Part shown: positions 1 to 8,283 of the stretch, piece by piece | How the letters are laid out: each line of letters starts with the position of its first letter | Position numbering within the stretch: position 1 is the stretch's first letter | Origin: Sneathiella sp. | GTDB lineage: Bacteria; Pseudomonadota; Alphaproteobacteria; Sneathiellales; Sneathiellaceae | Direction of reading: 5' to 3' | Length of the DNA: 44,717 nt | NCBI GenBank assembly: GCA_017643685.1 | Contig: JAEPMY010000017.1 | Location: forward strand, 1-44,717 | The notes under the pieces: model-generated | Databases searched by the model: none | Told to the model about the DNA's origin: nothing | What the model saw: only the letters and a program-made list of their open reading frames with translations | Program-made: the position numbers and the translations under genes

Positions 1-278
1 AGAATTACCGCATTCGTTACTTCACCACGCTGGACATCAACAATAATGGTCAGGTGGAATTTGAAGAATATGTCCAGACAAACAAGCTGAGAAATTCAAC
101 AGCGAACCCAAGTGATCCTGTTCGAATTCCGGATGAATATAAGGATGCGGATACAAACGGGGATACAATTTTGTCTGCGGAAGAGTTCGCTGAGCAAGGT
201 CGGCGCCGGTTCGAACTACTGGATAAAGACAAAGATGGTATGGTCAGTCGTGATGAGTTCGTCTCTCCCGGCCTATAA
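1..278 (+). CDS. EF-hand calcium-binding protein, C-terminal part (5' end outside window)
   Basis: The reading frame is open from the left edge of the window (codons from base 3) and ends at a stop at 276-278, so the N-terminus is missing. Three EF-hand loops can be read: DINNNGQVEFEE, DTNGDTILSAEE (Thr replaces the usual Gly at loop position 6) and DKDKDGMVSRDE. Acidic or Asn residues sit at the calcium-coordinating positions, with Glu at position 12 in each loop. Proteins of this type usually bind calcium, often in the periplasm, but no signal peptide can be judged here. An internal GTG at base 54 is not a credible start because it lies inside the first loop. The gene converges on mutY with a 12-base gap. 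Its specific function is unknown. Confidence 0.85.
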   Translation, partial: NYRIRYFTTLDINNNGQVEFEEYVQTNKLRNSTANPSDPVRIPDEYKDADTNGDTILSAEEFAEQGRRRFELLDKDKDGMVSRDEFVSPGL

Positions 279-290
279 CGTTCCAAAGTG

Positions 291-1394
291 CTAGAGGGGT
301 AGCACTTCCTGCCCCTCGGCAACTTTCTTTGCTACTTTTGTCATCAATGTTGGCAGCGCGTAATCTCTGAAATCCTCTGGACGCGCCCAAACAGCCCAGT
401 TTCCGCCAAATTCTGTTTCTGCCCGTATAATGTATGGATGCAGATACAGATGAAAATGGGTGAAGGTATGCTTAATCGGCGTTACTGTTTTCGCGCTTTT
501 CAACTCATTCACCAGTCCTACATCTTCGGCCAAAATCTCTGCCACTTCAGATAAAATGTCGGCTTTATCCTCTCGCTCGACCCAGTCCGCAGATGGAAAC
601 TCCATCATACCACCCAATAGTCCAGTTTCTTCACGGCGGCGAAGCAAAACCTCTCCCCGCTCATTTTCAATCCAGAATACCGGTGCTCGTCTCGTTGGCT
701 TCACTTTTTTGGGGGCTTTCTTCGGGAACTGTTCCATATCACCCGCCTCAAACGCCGCGCAATTCACTTGAATCGGACATTCATGACATAAAGGTTTTTT
801 GGGCTTACAAATTCGGCTCCCCAAATCCATTAGGCTTTGCGCGTAGTCCCCTGGCCGATTGTTCGGTGTGTGCTGAGCCGCCAACGCCTTAATATCAGGC
901 CTTGCGGCCGGCAATGTTCCATCAAAGCGATAAAGGCGCGTCACAATCCGCTCGATGTTACCGTCAATGACCACAGCTGCCTCATCAAATGCGATTGCGG
1001 CAATTGCGGCTGCGGTATAAGGGCCAATGCCCGGCAGGGAGAGTAAGTCTTCTTCAGTGGCGGGAAATTCACCGCCCCATTTCCGACAAACTTCTTCCGC
1101 ACATTTATGTAAATTTCGGGCACGGGCATAATACCCAAGCCCTGCCCACTGGGTTAAAATATCATCAAGGGGGGCACAGGCCATATCCTTAACAGTTGGC
1201 CATAGTTGGATAAATTTTTCGAAATAGGGCTTAACCGTGACAACAGTCGTTTGCTGAAGCATAATCTCACTTAGCCAGACATGGTACGGATCATGATGCG
1301 GCGCGCCTTTGATGCGCCAGGGAAGATCCCGGCCATTTTCATCATACCAGCTCAGCATTGCATCGGCGACTTCAGTCATTTTTGCGTTACCCAT
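291..1394 (-). CDS. mutY: A/G-specific adenine DNA glycosylase MutY
   Basis: This glycosylase removes adenine mispaired with 8-oxoguanine (GO repair system, cytoplasm). The 367 residues match the usual length. The N-terminal HhH-GPD domain shows ENGRDLPWR (about 19-27), LSEIMLQQTTV with the catalytic Glu43, the helix-hairpin-helix LPGIGPYTAAAI (about 120-131) and the catalytic Asp144 in VIDGNIERIV. A [4Fe-4S] ligand set C-x6-C-x2-C-x5-C follows at Cys196, 203, 206 and 212. The remaining C-terminal part fits the NUDIX-like domain that recognises 8-oxoG. The ATG at 1394 is followed by MGNAKMTEVADAML; a second Met at codon 6 is an alternative start. It is divergent from dciA across 70 bases (1395-1464), which must hold both promoters, although no convincing hexamer pair was found there. 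Confidence 0.96.
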   Translation of the reverse strand: MGNAKMTEVADAMLSWYDENGRDLPWRIKGAPHHDPYHVWLSEIMLQQTTVVTVKPYFEKFIQLWPTVKDMACAPLDDILTQWAGLGYYARARNLHKCAEEVCRKWGGEFPATEEDLLSLPGIGPYTAAAIAAIAFDEAAVVIDGNIERIVTRLYRFDGTLPAARPDIKALAAQHTPNNRPGDYAQSLMDLGSRICKPKKPLCHECPIQVNCAAFEAGDMEQFPKKAPKKVKPTRRAPVFWIENERGEVLLRRREETGLLGGMMEFPSADWVEREDKADILSEVAEILAEDVGLVNELKSAKTVTPIKHTFTHFHLYLHPYIIRAETEFGGNWAVWARPEDFRDYALPTLMTKVAKKVAEGQEVLPL

Positions 1395-1464
1395 TTAATC
1401 TTTATCCTGAATGCCCCATCTATATGATATTGAAGCCCTGAATTAAACAGAGAGGTCGCAACAT

Positions 1465-1956
1465 TTGCGCAAAGTAGGGAAACAGGCAGGCCCCCGAGCG
1501 GTGAGCCAGTTTATTGGGAAATCCACCCGAGCCAGTTTGGTTCGGCGCGGATTTGCTCAAGCTGACATCCTCTCTAAATGGGAGAGCATTGTAGGCCCAA
1601 CCCTAGCCCGTGCCTCAAGCCCCGAAAGGATGAGCTTCAATCGCCACAATAATCGGGAAGCGACCCTGAAAGTTCGTGTGGCCCCGGGCTTCGCGCCTGA
1701 ATTCATGCAGTTTGAACCTCTTATTGTTGAGCGAATCAATAGTTTCTTCGGCTATAAGGCTGTTGGTCGACTAAATCTGGTACAAGCACCCGTAAAGCTA
1801 CCCAAAAAGCCCGAAAAACGTGCCCTTCCAGAGCTTTCAAAAAGTGAGATTGATGCTTACGAGATTCAGCTCTCTGATGTTCGAGATGACGATTTACGGA
1901 CACGTTTGGCCCGATTGGGCCTACGGATAAAAAATAAATCTGGCAACGATGAGTGA
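1465..1956 (+). CDS. dciA: DciA-like DUF721 protein, probable replicative helicase loader
   Basis: The 163-residue protein has the DUF721 pattern: an N-terminal stretch with LSKWESIVGPTLARASSPERM (split around residues 33-53) followed by a segment resembling LxVxVAPGFAPEFMQFEPLIVERIN (about 72-96). DUF721 proteins include DciA, which delivers the replicative helicase DnaB in bacteria that lack DnaC. The start chosen is TTG at 1465, supported by AGAGG at 1451-1455; no in-frame ATG occurs before the conserved region. The C-terminal part is basic and of low conservation. It heads the plus-strand series dciA-dsbA-smc and is divergent from mutY, an arrangement seen in many alphaproteobacteria. The family call is good; the loader role is inferred from the family. 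Confidence 0.8.
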   Translation: MRKVGKQAGPRAVSQFIGKSTRASLVRRGFAQADILSKWESIVGPTLARASSPERMSFNRHNNREATLKVRVAPGFAPEFMQFEPLIVERINSFFGYKAVGRLNLVQAPVKLPKKPEKRALPELSKSEIDAYEIQLSDVRDDDLRTRLARLGLRIKNKSGNDE

Positions 1957-2026
1957 AGTTAACTCAATAAATTCAAGACGATAGATATCATTCACAAGTA
2001 TATGAGAAATGTTTGAGGAATCAGAA

Positions 2027-2707
2027 ATGAAAAGATATAATGAGACAACATCTAGTATGCAGGGGAAAGAATTGCCGATTTCACGTCGACATTTTGTGTC
2101 ATCAAGCGCCTTAGCACCGTTCGCACTCGGCGCGGCAGGATCTTTGCTTGCTGGCACCGCCGCGGCTGCGGACGTCATGGAAATCCTTGAAGATGATATG
2201 GTACTTGGTGACCGCACGGCACCATTGGCTATCGTGGAATATGCGTCTCTCACTTGTGGTCATTGCGCTAACTTCCATAATAATACGCTGCCAAAGTTGG
2301 AAGAAGACTTCATCAACACCGGTAAAGCATACATTGTATACCGCGATTACCCTCTGGACCGTTTCGCTTTTCAGGCATCCGTACTCGCGCACACAGCCGG
2401 CGAGAAACTTTTCTTCCCTGTTCTGAAACTGTTGTTTAAAGAACAGGCCGCTTGGACATCTGCATCAGATATTACCGAAGCGCTCACAGCCATTGCCCGC
2501 AAAGTCGGGATCTCACAAGCCAAGTTTGAGGAAGCCCTGAAAGATGAAACGCTGGGCGAGCGGATTTTGATGGACCGTATGGTCGGCTCTAATGAATATG
2601 GGGTCTCGGGCACCCCTACCCTGTTTATCAACGGAGAACTCTACCAAGGCGATTGGGCGAATTATGAAGCCTTCTCCAGCGATTTGCAGGATATGATTAG
2701 CGCCTAA
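2027..2707 (+). CDS. DsbA-family thiol:disulfide oxidoreductase with Tat signal
   Basis: A thioredoxin-fold protein expected to form or shuffle disulfides in the periplasm. Counting from ATG 2027, the N-terminus carries ISRRHFV (residues 18-24), matching the twin-arginine signal, then a hydrophobic stretch ending LLAGTAAAA (about 40-48). The redox site is CGHC at Cys77-Cys80 and the cis-proline segment is SGTPTLFING near the C-terminus. An upstream ATG at 2009 is in frame, but GAGGAA at 2014-2019 sits 7 bases before ATG 2027, so 2027 is preferred (226 residues). It lies between dciA and smc, 20 bases before smc. Similar Com1/BdbD-type proteins exist; which substrates it serves is unknown. Confidence 0.9.
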   Translation: MKRYNETTSSMQGKELPISRRHFVSSSALAPFALGAAGSLLAGTAAAADVMEILEDDMVLGDRTAPLAIVEYASLTCGHCANFHNNTLPKLEEDFINTGKAYIVYRDYPLDRFAFQASVLAHTAGEKLFFPVLKLLFKEQAAWTSASDITEALTAIARKVGISQAKFEEALKDETLGERILMDRMVGSNEYGVSGTPTLFINGELYQGDWANYEAFSSDLQDMISA

Positions 2708-2727
2708 GAGGTAACAAGGGAGGGGCC

Positions 2728-5700
2728 GTGAAATTTTCTCAATTGCGTCTGTCTGGTTTTAAGTCCTTTGTGGAACCAACAGAATTATTGATTAAAGACG
2801 GTCTCACCGGCATTGTCGGCCCCAACGGGTGTGGTAAATCCAACCTTGTTGAGGCCCTTCGCTGGGTAATGGGGGAAACTTCCGCTAAAAATATGCGCGG
2901 CGGCGCAATGGATGATGTCATTTTTGCGGGCACCACCAGCCGCCCCCCACGGAACGCAGCCGAAGTTACCCTTGCGCTGGACAATAAAGACAGAAGCGCC
3001 CCGCCAAGCTACAATGAAAATGAAGAGCTGGACATTACCCGCCGTATTCGCCGGGAGGCAGGCTCAGATTATCGCATCAACGGTAAGGTCACCCGTGCCC
3101 GTGACGTACAACTGCTGTTCGCCGATATGGCAACGGGGGCAAACTCTACCGCGATTGTTAGTCAGGGTAGGGTTGGCGCACTTATCAATGCCAAACCAAA
3201 AGATCGGCGGCACTTACTAGAAGAAGCTGCGGGCATCTCAGGGCTTCATTCGCGGCGCCATGAGGCAGAGCTTCGTTTAAAAGCAGCGGAAGCCAACCTT
3301 GAACGCGTGGACGATGTTACAGGACAGTTAGAAGTGCAACTTGGAAGCCTGAAGCGCCAAGCACGCCAAGCAACTCGATACAGAAATATTTCAGGTCATA
3401 TCCGCCAAGCGGAAGCACTCCTCTATTTGAAGCGACAGGAGAAGGCAGAAACTGCCCTCGCCGAGGCCAACAAAAAGTATCAAGAAGCCAGCCAAGCAGT
3501 AAGTGAACTTACAAGGCAGGTCGCACTGGCCCAAAATGCGGCCCTCAAATCAAACGAAGCCTTAACGCCCCTCAGAGAAACGGAGGCGGCGACAACTGCG
3601 CGGCTACAGCGCCTAACGCTTGAAAAAGAGCAGATTACGAACGAAGAAGAACGCCTACAAAAAGCCCGGAAACAACTCGAAGATCGCAAAACCCAGATTA
3701 AGAGCGATATGGAGCGCGAAAAGACGCTTGAACAAGAAGCCGAAGACGCACTGATAAAACTGGAAAAAGAAGATAAAGAAATATCTCAGCTCATTTCAGA
3801 AGGCAAACCTGCCATAGAGTTAAGAGCTAAAGATATTACCGCTAAACAGGATGAGGCCAAATCACTCCAAGCGGAGTTAGATCAGGCGACAGAGGAGCTT
3901 GCCGAAGAGAAAGCGAGACAAGCCTCTCTTGAGCAGCGTTTAAATAGCCTAGAGACAAATCTTGGGCGCCTGAAAGCACGTCGGGCTGATACGGAGAAAG
4001 AGCTTCTGGTTCTGAAAAACCAACTTGAGACGATGGAAAAAGCGGATGATAGCTCTGAAGAGCTAAAATCTCTCATCGCAGAAATTGAAGCTATTGCTAG
4101 CACCCTTGATCAACTGGAAGAAAAACGCCAAAACGCTGATCAGTCGGAAAGGGCCTTGAGGGAAGATCTTAGGCAAAAAGAAAAGGATCTCACAGCCACC
4201 GACACTGAAGTGTCAACGTTGGAGCGAATGATCCGGCAAGGTCAGGATGGAAACTGGCCGCCCGTCGCAGATAGCTTAAAAGTTAAAAAGGGTTACGAAA
4301 CGGCCCTTGGTGCAGCCCTTGGCGACGACTTGGAAGCACCAACGGACAACACCGCCCCAACCTACTGGGAAAGCCGTGACATCACGCAGATCAAAAGTGA
4401 TATCACGCTACCAACCTTAGATCAGTTTGTCTCAGGCTCTGAGGCCTTGAACGCACGACTGGCAACTATCCATGTGGCGAGCGATGAAAGCGAAGCACTA
4501 CCGAATATTGCCAAATTGGCTGTCGGTTTTCGCTTGGTATCAAAGGATGGAAACTTGTGGCGCTGGGATGGGTATGTTCAAAAAGCTAGCGCGAAAACCG
4601 CGGCAGCTATCCGATTAGAACAAAAAAATCGTCTCATAGACCTTCAAAACACCCGTGAGGAGAAAGCACAACTCGTTGAAGCCAGCTCAGCAACCCTTCT
4701 GGAAGCCGAAAAAGAACTTCTTAAATTCCGCCAAGAAGAGCAAGAGCTGCGCCAACGCCGCCGCGACCTTGAGAAAAAGCGCAACCAATTGCAGGCAAAA
4801 GTGGCAGAGCATCAGCGTGCCTACAACACCCGAAAATCCAGACTGGATGCGCTCAGTGAGAGCGGCCAAACACAAATCCAGGAGATAGAGGAAATCAATC
4901 ATCAGATTACCTCTGTCAAAACGGAATTTTTAAGCCTGCCGGATTTGAGTGAACAACAAGTTGCCTTGGATCGTCTTAAAGCAAAACTTCGAGAGATGCG
5001 TGATGAGCTTGGTGGCCTGAGAGCACGCCAAGACACAGCCATTCGGGAAATTGCCGTCCGAGAGGATCGTCAACGCTCCATCGCCTCCGAGAAGGAAAGC
5101 TGGCGGCGGCGGGTTCACAGCATGGCAGATCATTTCTCTCAGCTTGAAATCCGCTTTTCCAGCACCGAGCAGGAGATCGAAAACTTACAAAACAAACCGC
5201 AGGAGCTTGCGCAAAAACGCGGTGAGATTATGGATGAGCTAGCGCGTGCCGAAGGTGCTCGTGCAACCATCCGTGATCAAGTGGAAGAAGCAGAGAGTGT
5301 CAGAAGGCAATGTGAAAGTGCTCTTAAAGAAGCAGAGCATGCTCTTTCCCATTGTAGAGAGGAGCGTGTGCGCTTTGAGGCAGATAAAGAGCATTGCCAA
5401 AGCGATTTAAAGAATCTCGCGGCCCAGATATATGAAAAACTGGAATGCGCCCCTGAAAATATCCGCTCCGCTTGCGAAATCGAAGCAGATATCCCTATTC
5501 CGCCGATTAGCGATAGCGAACGTAAGGTTGAGAGACTCAAGAAAGAACGGGACGGCATGGGCCCTGTTAATTTGAGAGCGGAGATTGAGGCGGAAGAAGT
5601 TTCAGAGCAGTTAGAAACCCTCCAAAATGAACGCGCGGATCTGGAAGCAGCGATTGCACGCTTACGCCAGGGGATTGCCAGCCTCAACAAGGAAGGGCGG

Positions 5701-6186
5701 GAACGCCTGCTCGCGGCCTTTAAAAAAGTGGATGAACATTTTCAGGTTTTGTTCAAAGAGGTCTTTGGCGGTGGTTACGCCCATCTAAAGCTGACCGAAT
5801 CAGAAGACCCACTTGCCGCCGGTTTGGAGATCATGGCAAGCCCGCCCGGCAAACGACTTCAGCTCATGTCGCTTCTGTCCGGCGGGGAACAGGCCCTCAC
5901 TGCTGTAGCGCTTCTGTTTGCGGTGTTTTTAACCAACCCGGCCCCGATCTGTGTACTCGATGAGGTGGATGCCCCGCTTGATGACGTGAATGTCGAGCGT
6001 TTATGCAATCTTCTTGATACTATTTCGAAAGGTTCGAGCACCCGTTTTCTGGTAGTCACGCACCACCCGATCACGATGGCGCGTATGGACCGACTGTTTG
6101 GTGTCACAATGGCAGAACGTGGTATTTCGCAGCTTGTATCAGTAGATCTGACCCGGGCACAGTTGATGACAAACGAAGTCGCCTGA
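2728..6186 (+). CDS. smc: Chromosome segregation ATPase SMC
   Basis: Structural maintenance of chromosomes protein, 1152 residues, a normal length. Walker A GPNGCGKS is at residues 31-38. Long coiled coils rich in Glu, Lys, Gln and Leu follow and are broken near residues 500-650 by a hinge-like region containing KKGYETALGAALGDD. The C-terminal head has the ABC signature LSGGEQALTAVALLFAVF near 1050 and Walker B ICVLDEVDAPLDD. SMC dimers with ScpA/ScpB extrude DNA loops and organise sister origins. The start is GTG 2728, preceded by AAGGGAGG about 5 bases upstream. No scpA or scpB is in the window. It is the last gene of the dciA-dsbA-smc series. Confidence 0.97.
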   Translation: MKFSQLRLSGFKSFVEPTELLIKDGLTGIVGPNGCGKSNLVEALRWVMGETSAKNMRGGAMDDVIFAGTTSRPPRNAAEVTLALDNKDRSAPPSYNENEELDITRRIRREAGSDYRINGKVTRARDVQLLFADMATGANSTAIVSQGRVGALINAKPKDRRHLLEEAAGISGLHSRRHEAELRLKAAEANLERVDDVTGQLEVQLGSLKRQARQATRYRNISGHIRQAEALLYLKRQEKAETALAEANKKYQEASQAVSELTRQVALAQNAALKSNEALTPLRETEAATTARLQRLTLEKEQITNEEERLQKARKQLEDRKTQIKSDMEREKTLEQEAEDALIKLEKEDKEISQLISEGKPAIELRAKDITAKQDEAKSLQAELDQATEELAEEKARQASLEQRLNSLETNLGRLKARRADTEKELLVLKNQLETMEKADDSSEELKSLIAEIEAIASTLDQLEEKRQNADQSERALREDLRQKEKDLTATDTEVSTLERMIRQGQDGNWPPVADSLKVKKGYETALGAALGDDLEAPTDNTAPTYWESRDITQIKSDITLPTLDQFVSGSEALNARLATIHVASDESEALPNIAKLAVGFRLVSKDGNLWRWDGYVQKASAKTAAAIRLEQKNRLIDLQNTREEKAQLVEASSATLLEAEKELLKFRQEEQELRQRRRDLEKKRNQLQAKVAEHQRAYNTRKSRLDALSESGQTQIQEIEEINHQITSVKTEFLSLPDLSEQQVALDRLKAKLREMRDELGGLRARQDTAIREIAVREDRQRSIASEKESWRRRVHSMADHFSQLEIRFSSTEQEIENLQNKPQELAQKRGEIMDELARAEGARATIRDQVEEAESVRRQCESALKEAEHALSHCREERVRFEADKEHCQSDLKNLAAQIYEKLECAPENIRSACEIEADIPIPPISDSERKVERLKKERDGMGPVNLRAEIEAEEVSEQLETLQNERADLEAAIARLRQGIASLNKEGRERLLAAFKKVDEHFQVLFKEVFGGGYAHLKLTESEDPLAAGLEIMASPPGKRLQLMSLLSGGEQALTAVALLFAVFLTNPAPICVLDEVDAPLDDVNVERLCNLLDTISKGSSTRFLVVTHHPITMARMDRLFGVTMAERGISQLVSVDLTRAQLMTNEVA

Positions 6187-6198
6187 ACAATCTTGAGG

Positions 6199-6222
6199 GC
6201 TGAAAACCGTCTGCTTTTCAGC
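6199..6222 (+). other. Stem-loop after smc
   Basis: GCTGAAAA at 6199-6206 and TTTTCAGC at 6215-6222 form a perfect 8-base-pair stem with an 8-base loop, 13 bases after the smc stop codon. No run of T follows, so it is a weak candidate for an intrinsic terminator. It could instead stabilise the 3' end of the mRNA. Confidence 0.45.
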
Positions 6223-6259
6223 AGAATATAAAAGGATCATATGAGGGTGTGTTTGCACC

Positions 6260-6288
6260 TTGACAGTCTGGTGGTCAGACCGTATGTT
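6260..6288 (+). promoter_or_regulatory. Sigma70-type promoter of the ATP synthase F0 operon
   Basis: A full-consensus -35 TTGACA (6260-6265) is separated by 17 bases from -10 TATGTT (6283-6288), giving a 5' leader of about 50 bases before atpI. The spacer carries an inverted repeat, GTCTG (6266-6270) and CAGAC (6276-6280) with a 5-base centre, which could be an operator or chance. Read directly from sequence; activity is inferred. Confidence 0.7.
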
Positions 6289-6347
6289 TCCCGCGCTTTC
6301 AGTAGGGGATCAGAGATGTCATTAATTTTTCGTGAAAAGAACGAAAT

Positions 6348-6662
6348 ATGACGGAACCAACCCCCGAACAGAAACAAGAATTTAAAGCTCGGCTGGAAAA
6401 AGCTCGCGAGAAACACGAAAGTGGTACTTGGGACGGGCGACTGAAAGTGGAGCGGACCGGCGCAATCGGACGTGCCTGGCGACTATCTGTTGAGATTATC
6501 GCCGCCTTCTTGGTTTGCGGTGGTCTAGGTTGGTATCTTGACCAATGGTTGGGGACACGACCGGTTTTATTGCTGGTGTTTGTTGCACTGGGTATGGTAG
6601 TTGGCGTCTATAACGTCTACAAAGTAGCCCGGGCCATGAACCCGGATGATTTTAAGGATTAA
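6348..6662 (+). CDS. atpI: ATP synthase protein I (AtpI/AtpZ family)
   Basis: A 104-residue protein with a charged N-terminal half (about 1-45) and two membrane segments: about 48-66 (SVEIIAAFLVCGGLGWYLD) and about 70-92 (RPVLLLVFVALGMVVGVYNVY). This is the layout of AtpI/AtpZ, a small membrane protein encoded first in F0 operons and thought to help c-ring assembly or divalent-ion handling. The start ATG 6348 is at the end of a leader that begins about 50 bases upstream. It is followed after 58 bases by atpB. The function rests on family and position. Confidence 0.9.
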   Translation: MTEPTPEQKQEFKARLEKAREKHESGTWDGRLKVERTGAIGRAWRLSVEIIAAFLVCGGLGWYLDQWLGTRPVLLLVFVALGMVVGVYNVYKVARAMNPDDFKD

Positions 6663-6720
6663 GGGGTCCGGGGAAATCTCGGCCCTTTTGGTGTGAACTT
6701 ATTAAGGCGGGAATAGTATC

Positions 6721-7458
6721 GTGGCAGAAGGTCAGAGCCCCTTAGCGCAGTTCGAGATCAAACGTCTCGTTGAATTAAACGCTGGTGGATTGGATGTTTC
6801 ATTCACCAATTCATCCCTGTTCATGGTTATTGCCGTTGCAGCAATCACCCTGTTCCTGACATGGAGCATGCGAGGCCGCGCCATGGTGCCGGGTAGAATG
6901 CAATCCATGGCAGAGCTCTCTTATGAGTTCATCGCCAACATGTTGAAGGAAAATGTCGGCTCCGAAGGCCGTAAATATTTCCCATTCATCTTCTCAGTAT
7001 TCATGTTTGTTCTGTTCTGTAACCTGATCGGTATGATCCCTTACAGCTTCACAGTAACAAGCCATATCATCGTGACATTCGGACTGGCAGCGCTGGTTTT
7101 TGTAACTGTTACTCTGGTCGGTATCTTCCGCCACGGTTTCAAATTCCTGTCCTTCTTCGTCCCAAGTGGTGTTCCGGCGATTCTGCTGGTCATCCTGATC
7201 CCGATTGAAATCATTTCTTACTTTGTGCGTCCAATCAGCCTGTCTGTTCGTCTTTTCGCAAACATGCTCGCAGGTCACACATTGATGAAAGTTTTTGGTG
7301 CATTTGTAATTGCACTCAGCTGGTGGGGCGGCTGGTTGCCACTCGCCTTTATTTCGGCACTGACAGGTCTGGAATTCCTTGTGGCATTCCTGCAGGCATA
7401 TGTGTTTGCAATCTTGTCCTGTCTGTACCTGAATGATGCCATTCACTTGCATCACTAA
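6721..7458 (+). CDS. atpB: ATP synthase F0 subunit a
   Basis: Subunit a forms the two proton half-channels next to the c-ring in the inner membrane. The 245 residues hold several hydrophobic helices and end in ...YLNDAIHLHH, typical of the family. The diagnostic segment is SLSVRLFANMLAGHTLMKV with the essential Arg, preceded by EIISYFVRPI; the next helix contains FLVAFLQAYVFAIL. The start is GTG 6721 (MAEGQSPLAQFEIK), matching the usual N-terminus of alphaproteobacterial AtpB. A GGCGGG stretch lies about 12 bases upstream, a rather distant ribosome-binding site. It is the second gene of the F0 operon. Confidence 0.97.
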   Translation: MAEGQSPLAQFEIKRLVELNAGGLDVSFTNSSLFMVIAVAAITLFLTWSMRGRAMVPGRMQSMAELSYEFIANMLKENVGSEGRKYFPFIFSVFMFVLFCNLIGMIPYSFTVTSHIIVTFGLAALVFVTVTLVGIFRHGFKFLSFFVPSGVPAILLVILIPIEIISYFVRPISLSVRLFANMLAGHTLMKVFGAFVIALSWWGGWLPLAFISALTGLEFLVAFLQAYVFAILSCLYLNDAIHLHH

Positions 7459-7513
7459 GTTTTTGTTATTATCCAACGAATAAATTGTTCTTGTTGAAAG
7501 AAGGAAGATTATC

Positions 7514-7738
7514 ATGGAAGTAGAAGCCGCTAAAATGATTGGTGCCGGTCTTGCGACTATCGCTCTGGCTGGTGTTGGTCTTGGTCTCGGTAACATCTTC
7601 GGATCTTACATCTCTGGTTCTCTGCGCAACCCAGCTGCAGCTCCAAAAGTATTTGGTAACGTTCTGCTGGCCTTTGCTCTGACAGAAGCTGTTGCGCTGT
7701 TCGCGCTGGTTATTGCGTTCTTGATCCTGTTTGCATAA
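7514..7738 (+). CDS. atpE: ATP synthase F0 subunit c
   Basis: The 74-residue hairpin proteolipid builds the rotating c-ring. Helix 1 contains the Gly-rich repeat [14 protein letters not shown], the polar loop is [11 protein letters not shown], and helix 2 contains [19 protein letters not shown], where the Glu of TEA is the proton-carrying carboxylate. No extra sodium-type polar ligand pattern is obvious, so a proton ring is likely. AAGGAAG lies 6-8 bases before ATG 7514, a strong ribosome-binding site that suits the high copy number of c. A perfect hairpin follows at 7741-7760. Confidence 0.97.
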   Translation: MEVEAAKMIGAGLATIALAGVGLGLGNIFGSYISGSLRNPAAAPKVFGNVLLAFALTEAVALFALVIAFLILFA

Positions 7739-7740
7739 GA

Positions 7741-7760
7741 ACTTCAACAGTCGTTGAAGT
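7741..7760 (+). other. Intercistronic hairpin between atpE and atpF'
   Basis: ACTTCAAC (7741-7748) and GTTGAAGT (7753-7760) form a perfect 8-base-pair stem around the tetraloop AGTC, starting 2 bases after the atpE stop codon. There is no T-run directly after it, so it should not end transcription. It may protect the 3' end of an atpI-atpB-atpE transcript or shift expression towards subunit c. Confidence 0.6.
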
Positions 7761-7791
7761 CCCTTAAACTCTAGGATTTTTAGGAACGGGT

Positions 7792-8283
7792 ATGCCGCAG
7801 TTAAATTTTGCAGACTTCCCTCCACAGCTTGTGTGGCTGGCGATCAGCTTCCTCGTCCTTTACGTGGCGATGGCAAAAATCGCTGTGCCACGCATTGCCG
7901 AGGTGTTGGAAAGTCGACAGGACCGCATTGCCCGGGATTTGGATGAAGCCAAGCGCTTGAGTGAAGAATCCGACAAGGCAAAAGCGGACTACGAAGCTGC
8001 GCTGGAAGAAGCTCGGGCGAAAGCCCATGGCATGGTGACCGAATTAAAGGCCTCCATCGCTAAAGAGCAAGACGCCAGCCGGGTCGAACTCGAAGCCAAG
8101 CTTGCTGCCAAATCTGCCGAGGCGGAGAAGTCCATCGCGGCAGCCAAGGATGAAGCACTTTCAAATGTGCGTCAGATTGCTGGTGTTGCAGCAAAAGCAA
8201 CTGTTTCCAAGCTTGTGACAATTGATCTTGCAGATACAGACGTAGATGCAGCGATCGAGGCAAGCGCAAAAGGGAGGGTCTAA
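7792..8283 (+). CDS. atpG: ATP synthase F0 subunit b'
   Basis: The 163-residue protein has one N-terminal membrane helix (about 11-29, PQLVWLAISFLVLYVAMAKI) followed by a long charged coiled coil (ESRQDRIARDLDEAKRLSEE onward). This is the b/b' stator pattern. As in photosynthetic and other alphaproteobacteria, b' comes first, then b, and the two form a heterodimeric stalk that holds F1. The N-terminus MPQLNFADFPPQLVWL is typical of b'. Its stop overlaps the next start by one base (TAATG at 8281-8285), indicating translational coupling. The symbol atpG (also written atpF') is used for b' and should not be confused with gamma. Confidence 0.92.
   Translation: MPQLNFADFPPQLVWLAISFLVLYVAMAKIAVPRIAEVLESRQDRIARDLDEAKRLSEESDKAKADYEAALEEARAKAHGMVTELKASIAKEQDASRVELEAKLAAKSAEAEKSIAAAKDEALSNVRQIAGVAAKATVSKLVTIDLADTDVDAAIEASAKGRV

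Noticed and set aside
6994-7596. 200-codon open frame on the minus strand
   Set aside because: Antisense to atpB and atpE, odd Cys/Gln-rich composition, no ribosome-binding site; shadow of conserved membrane-protein genes.
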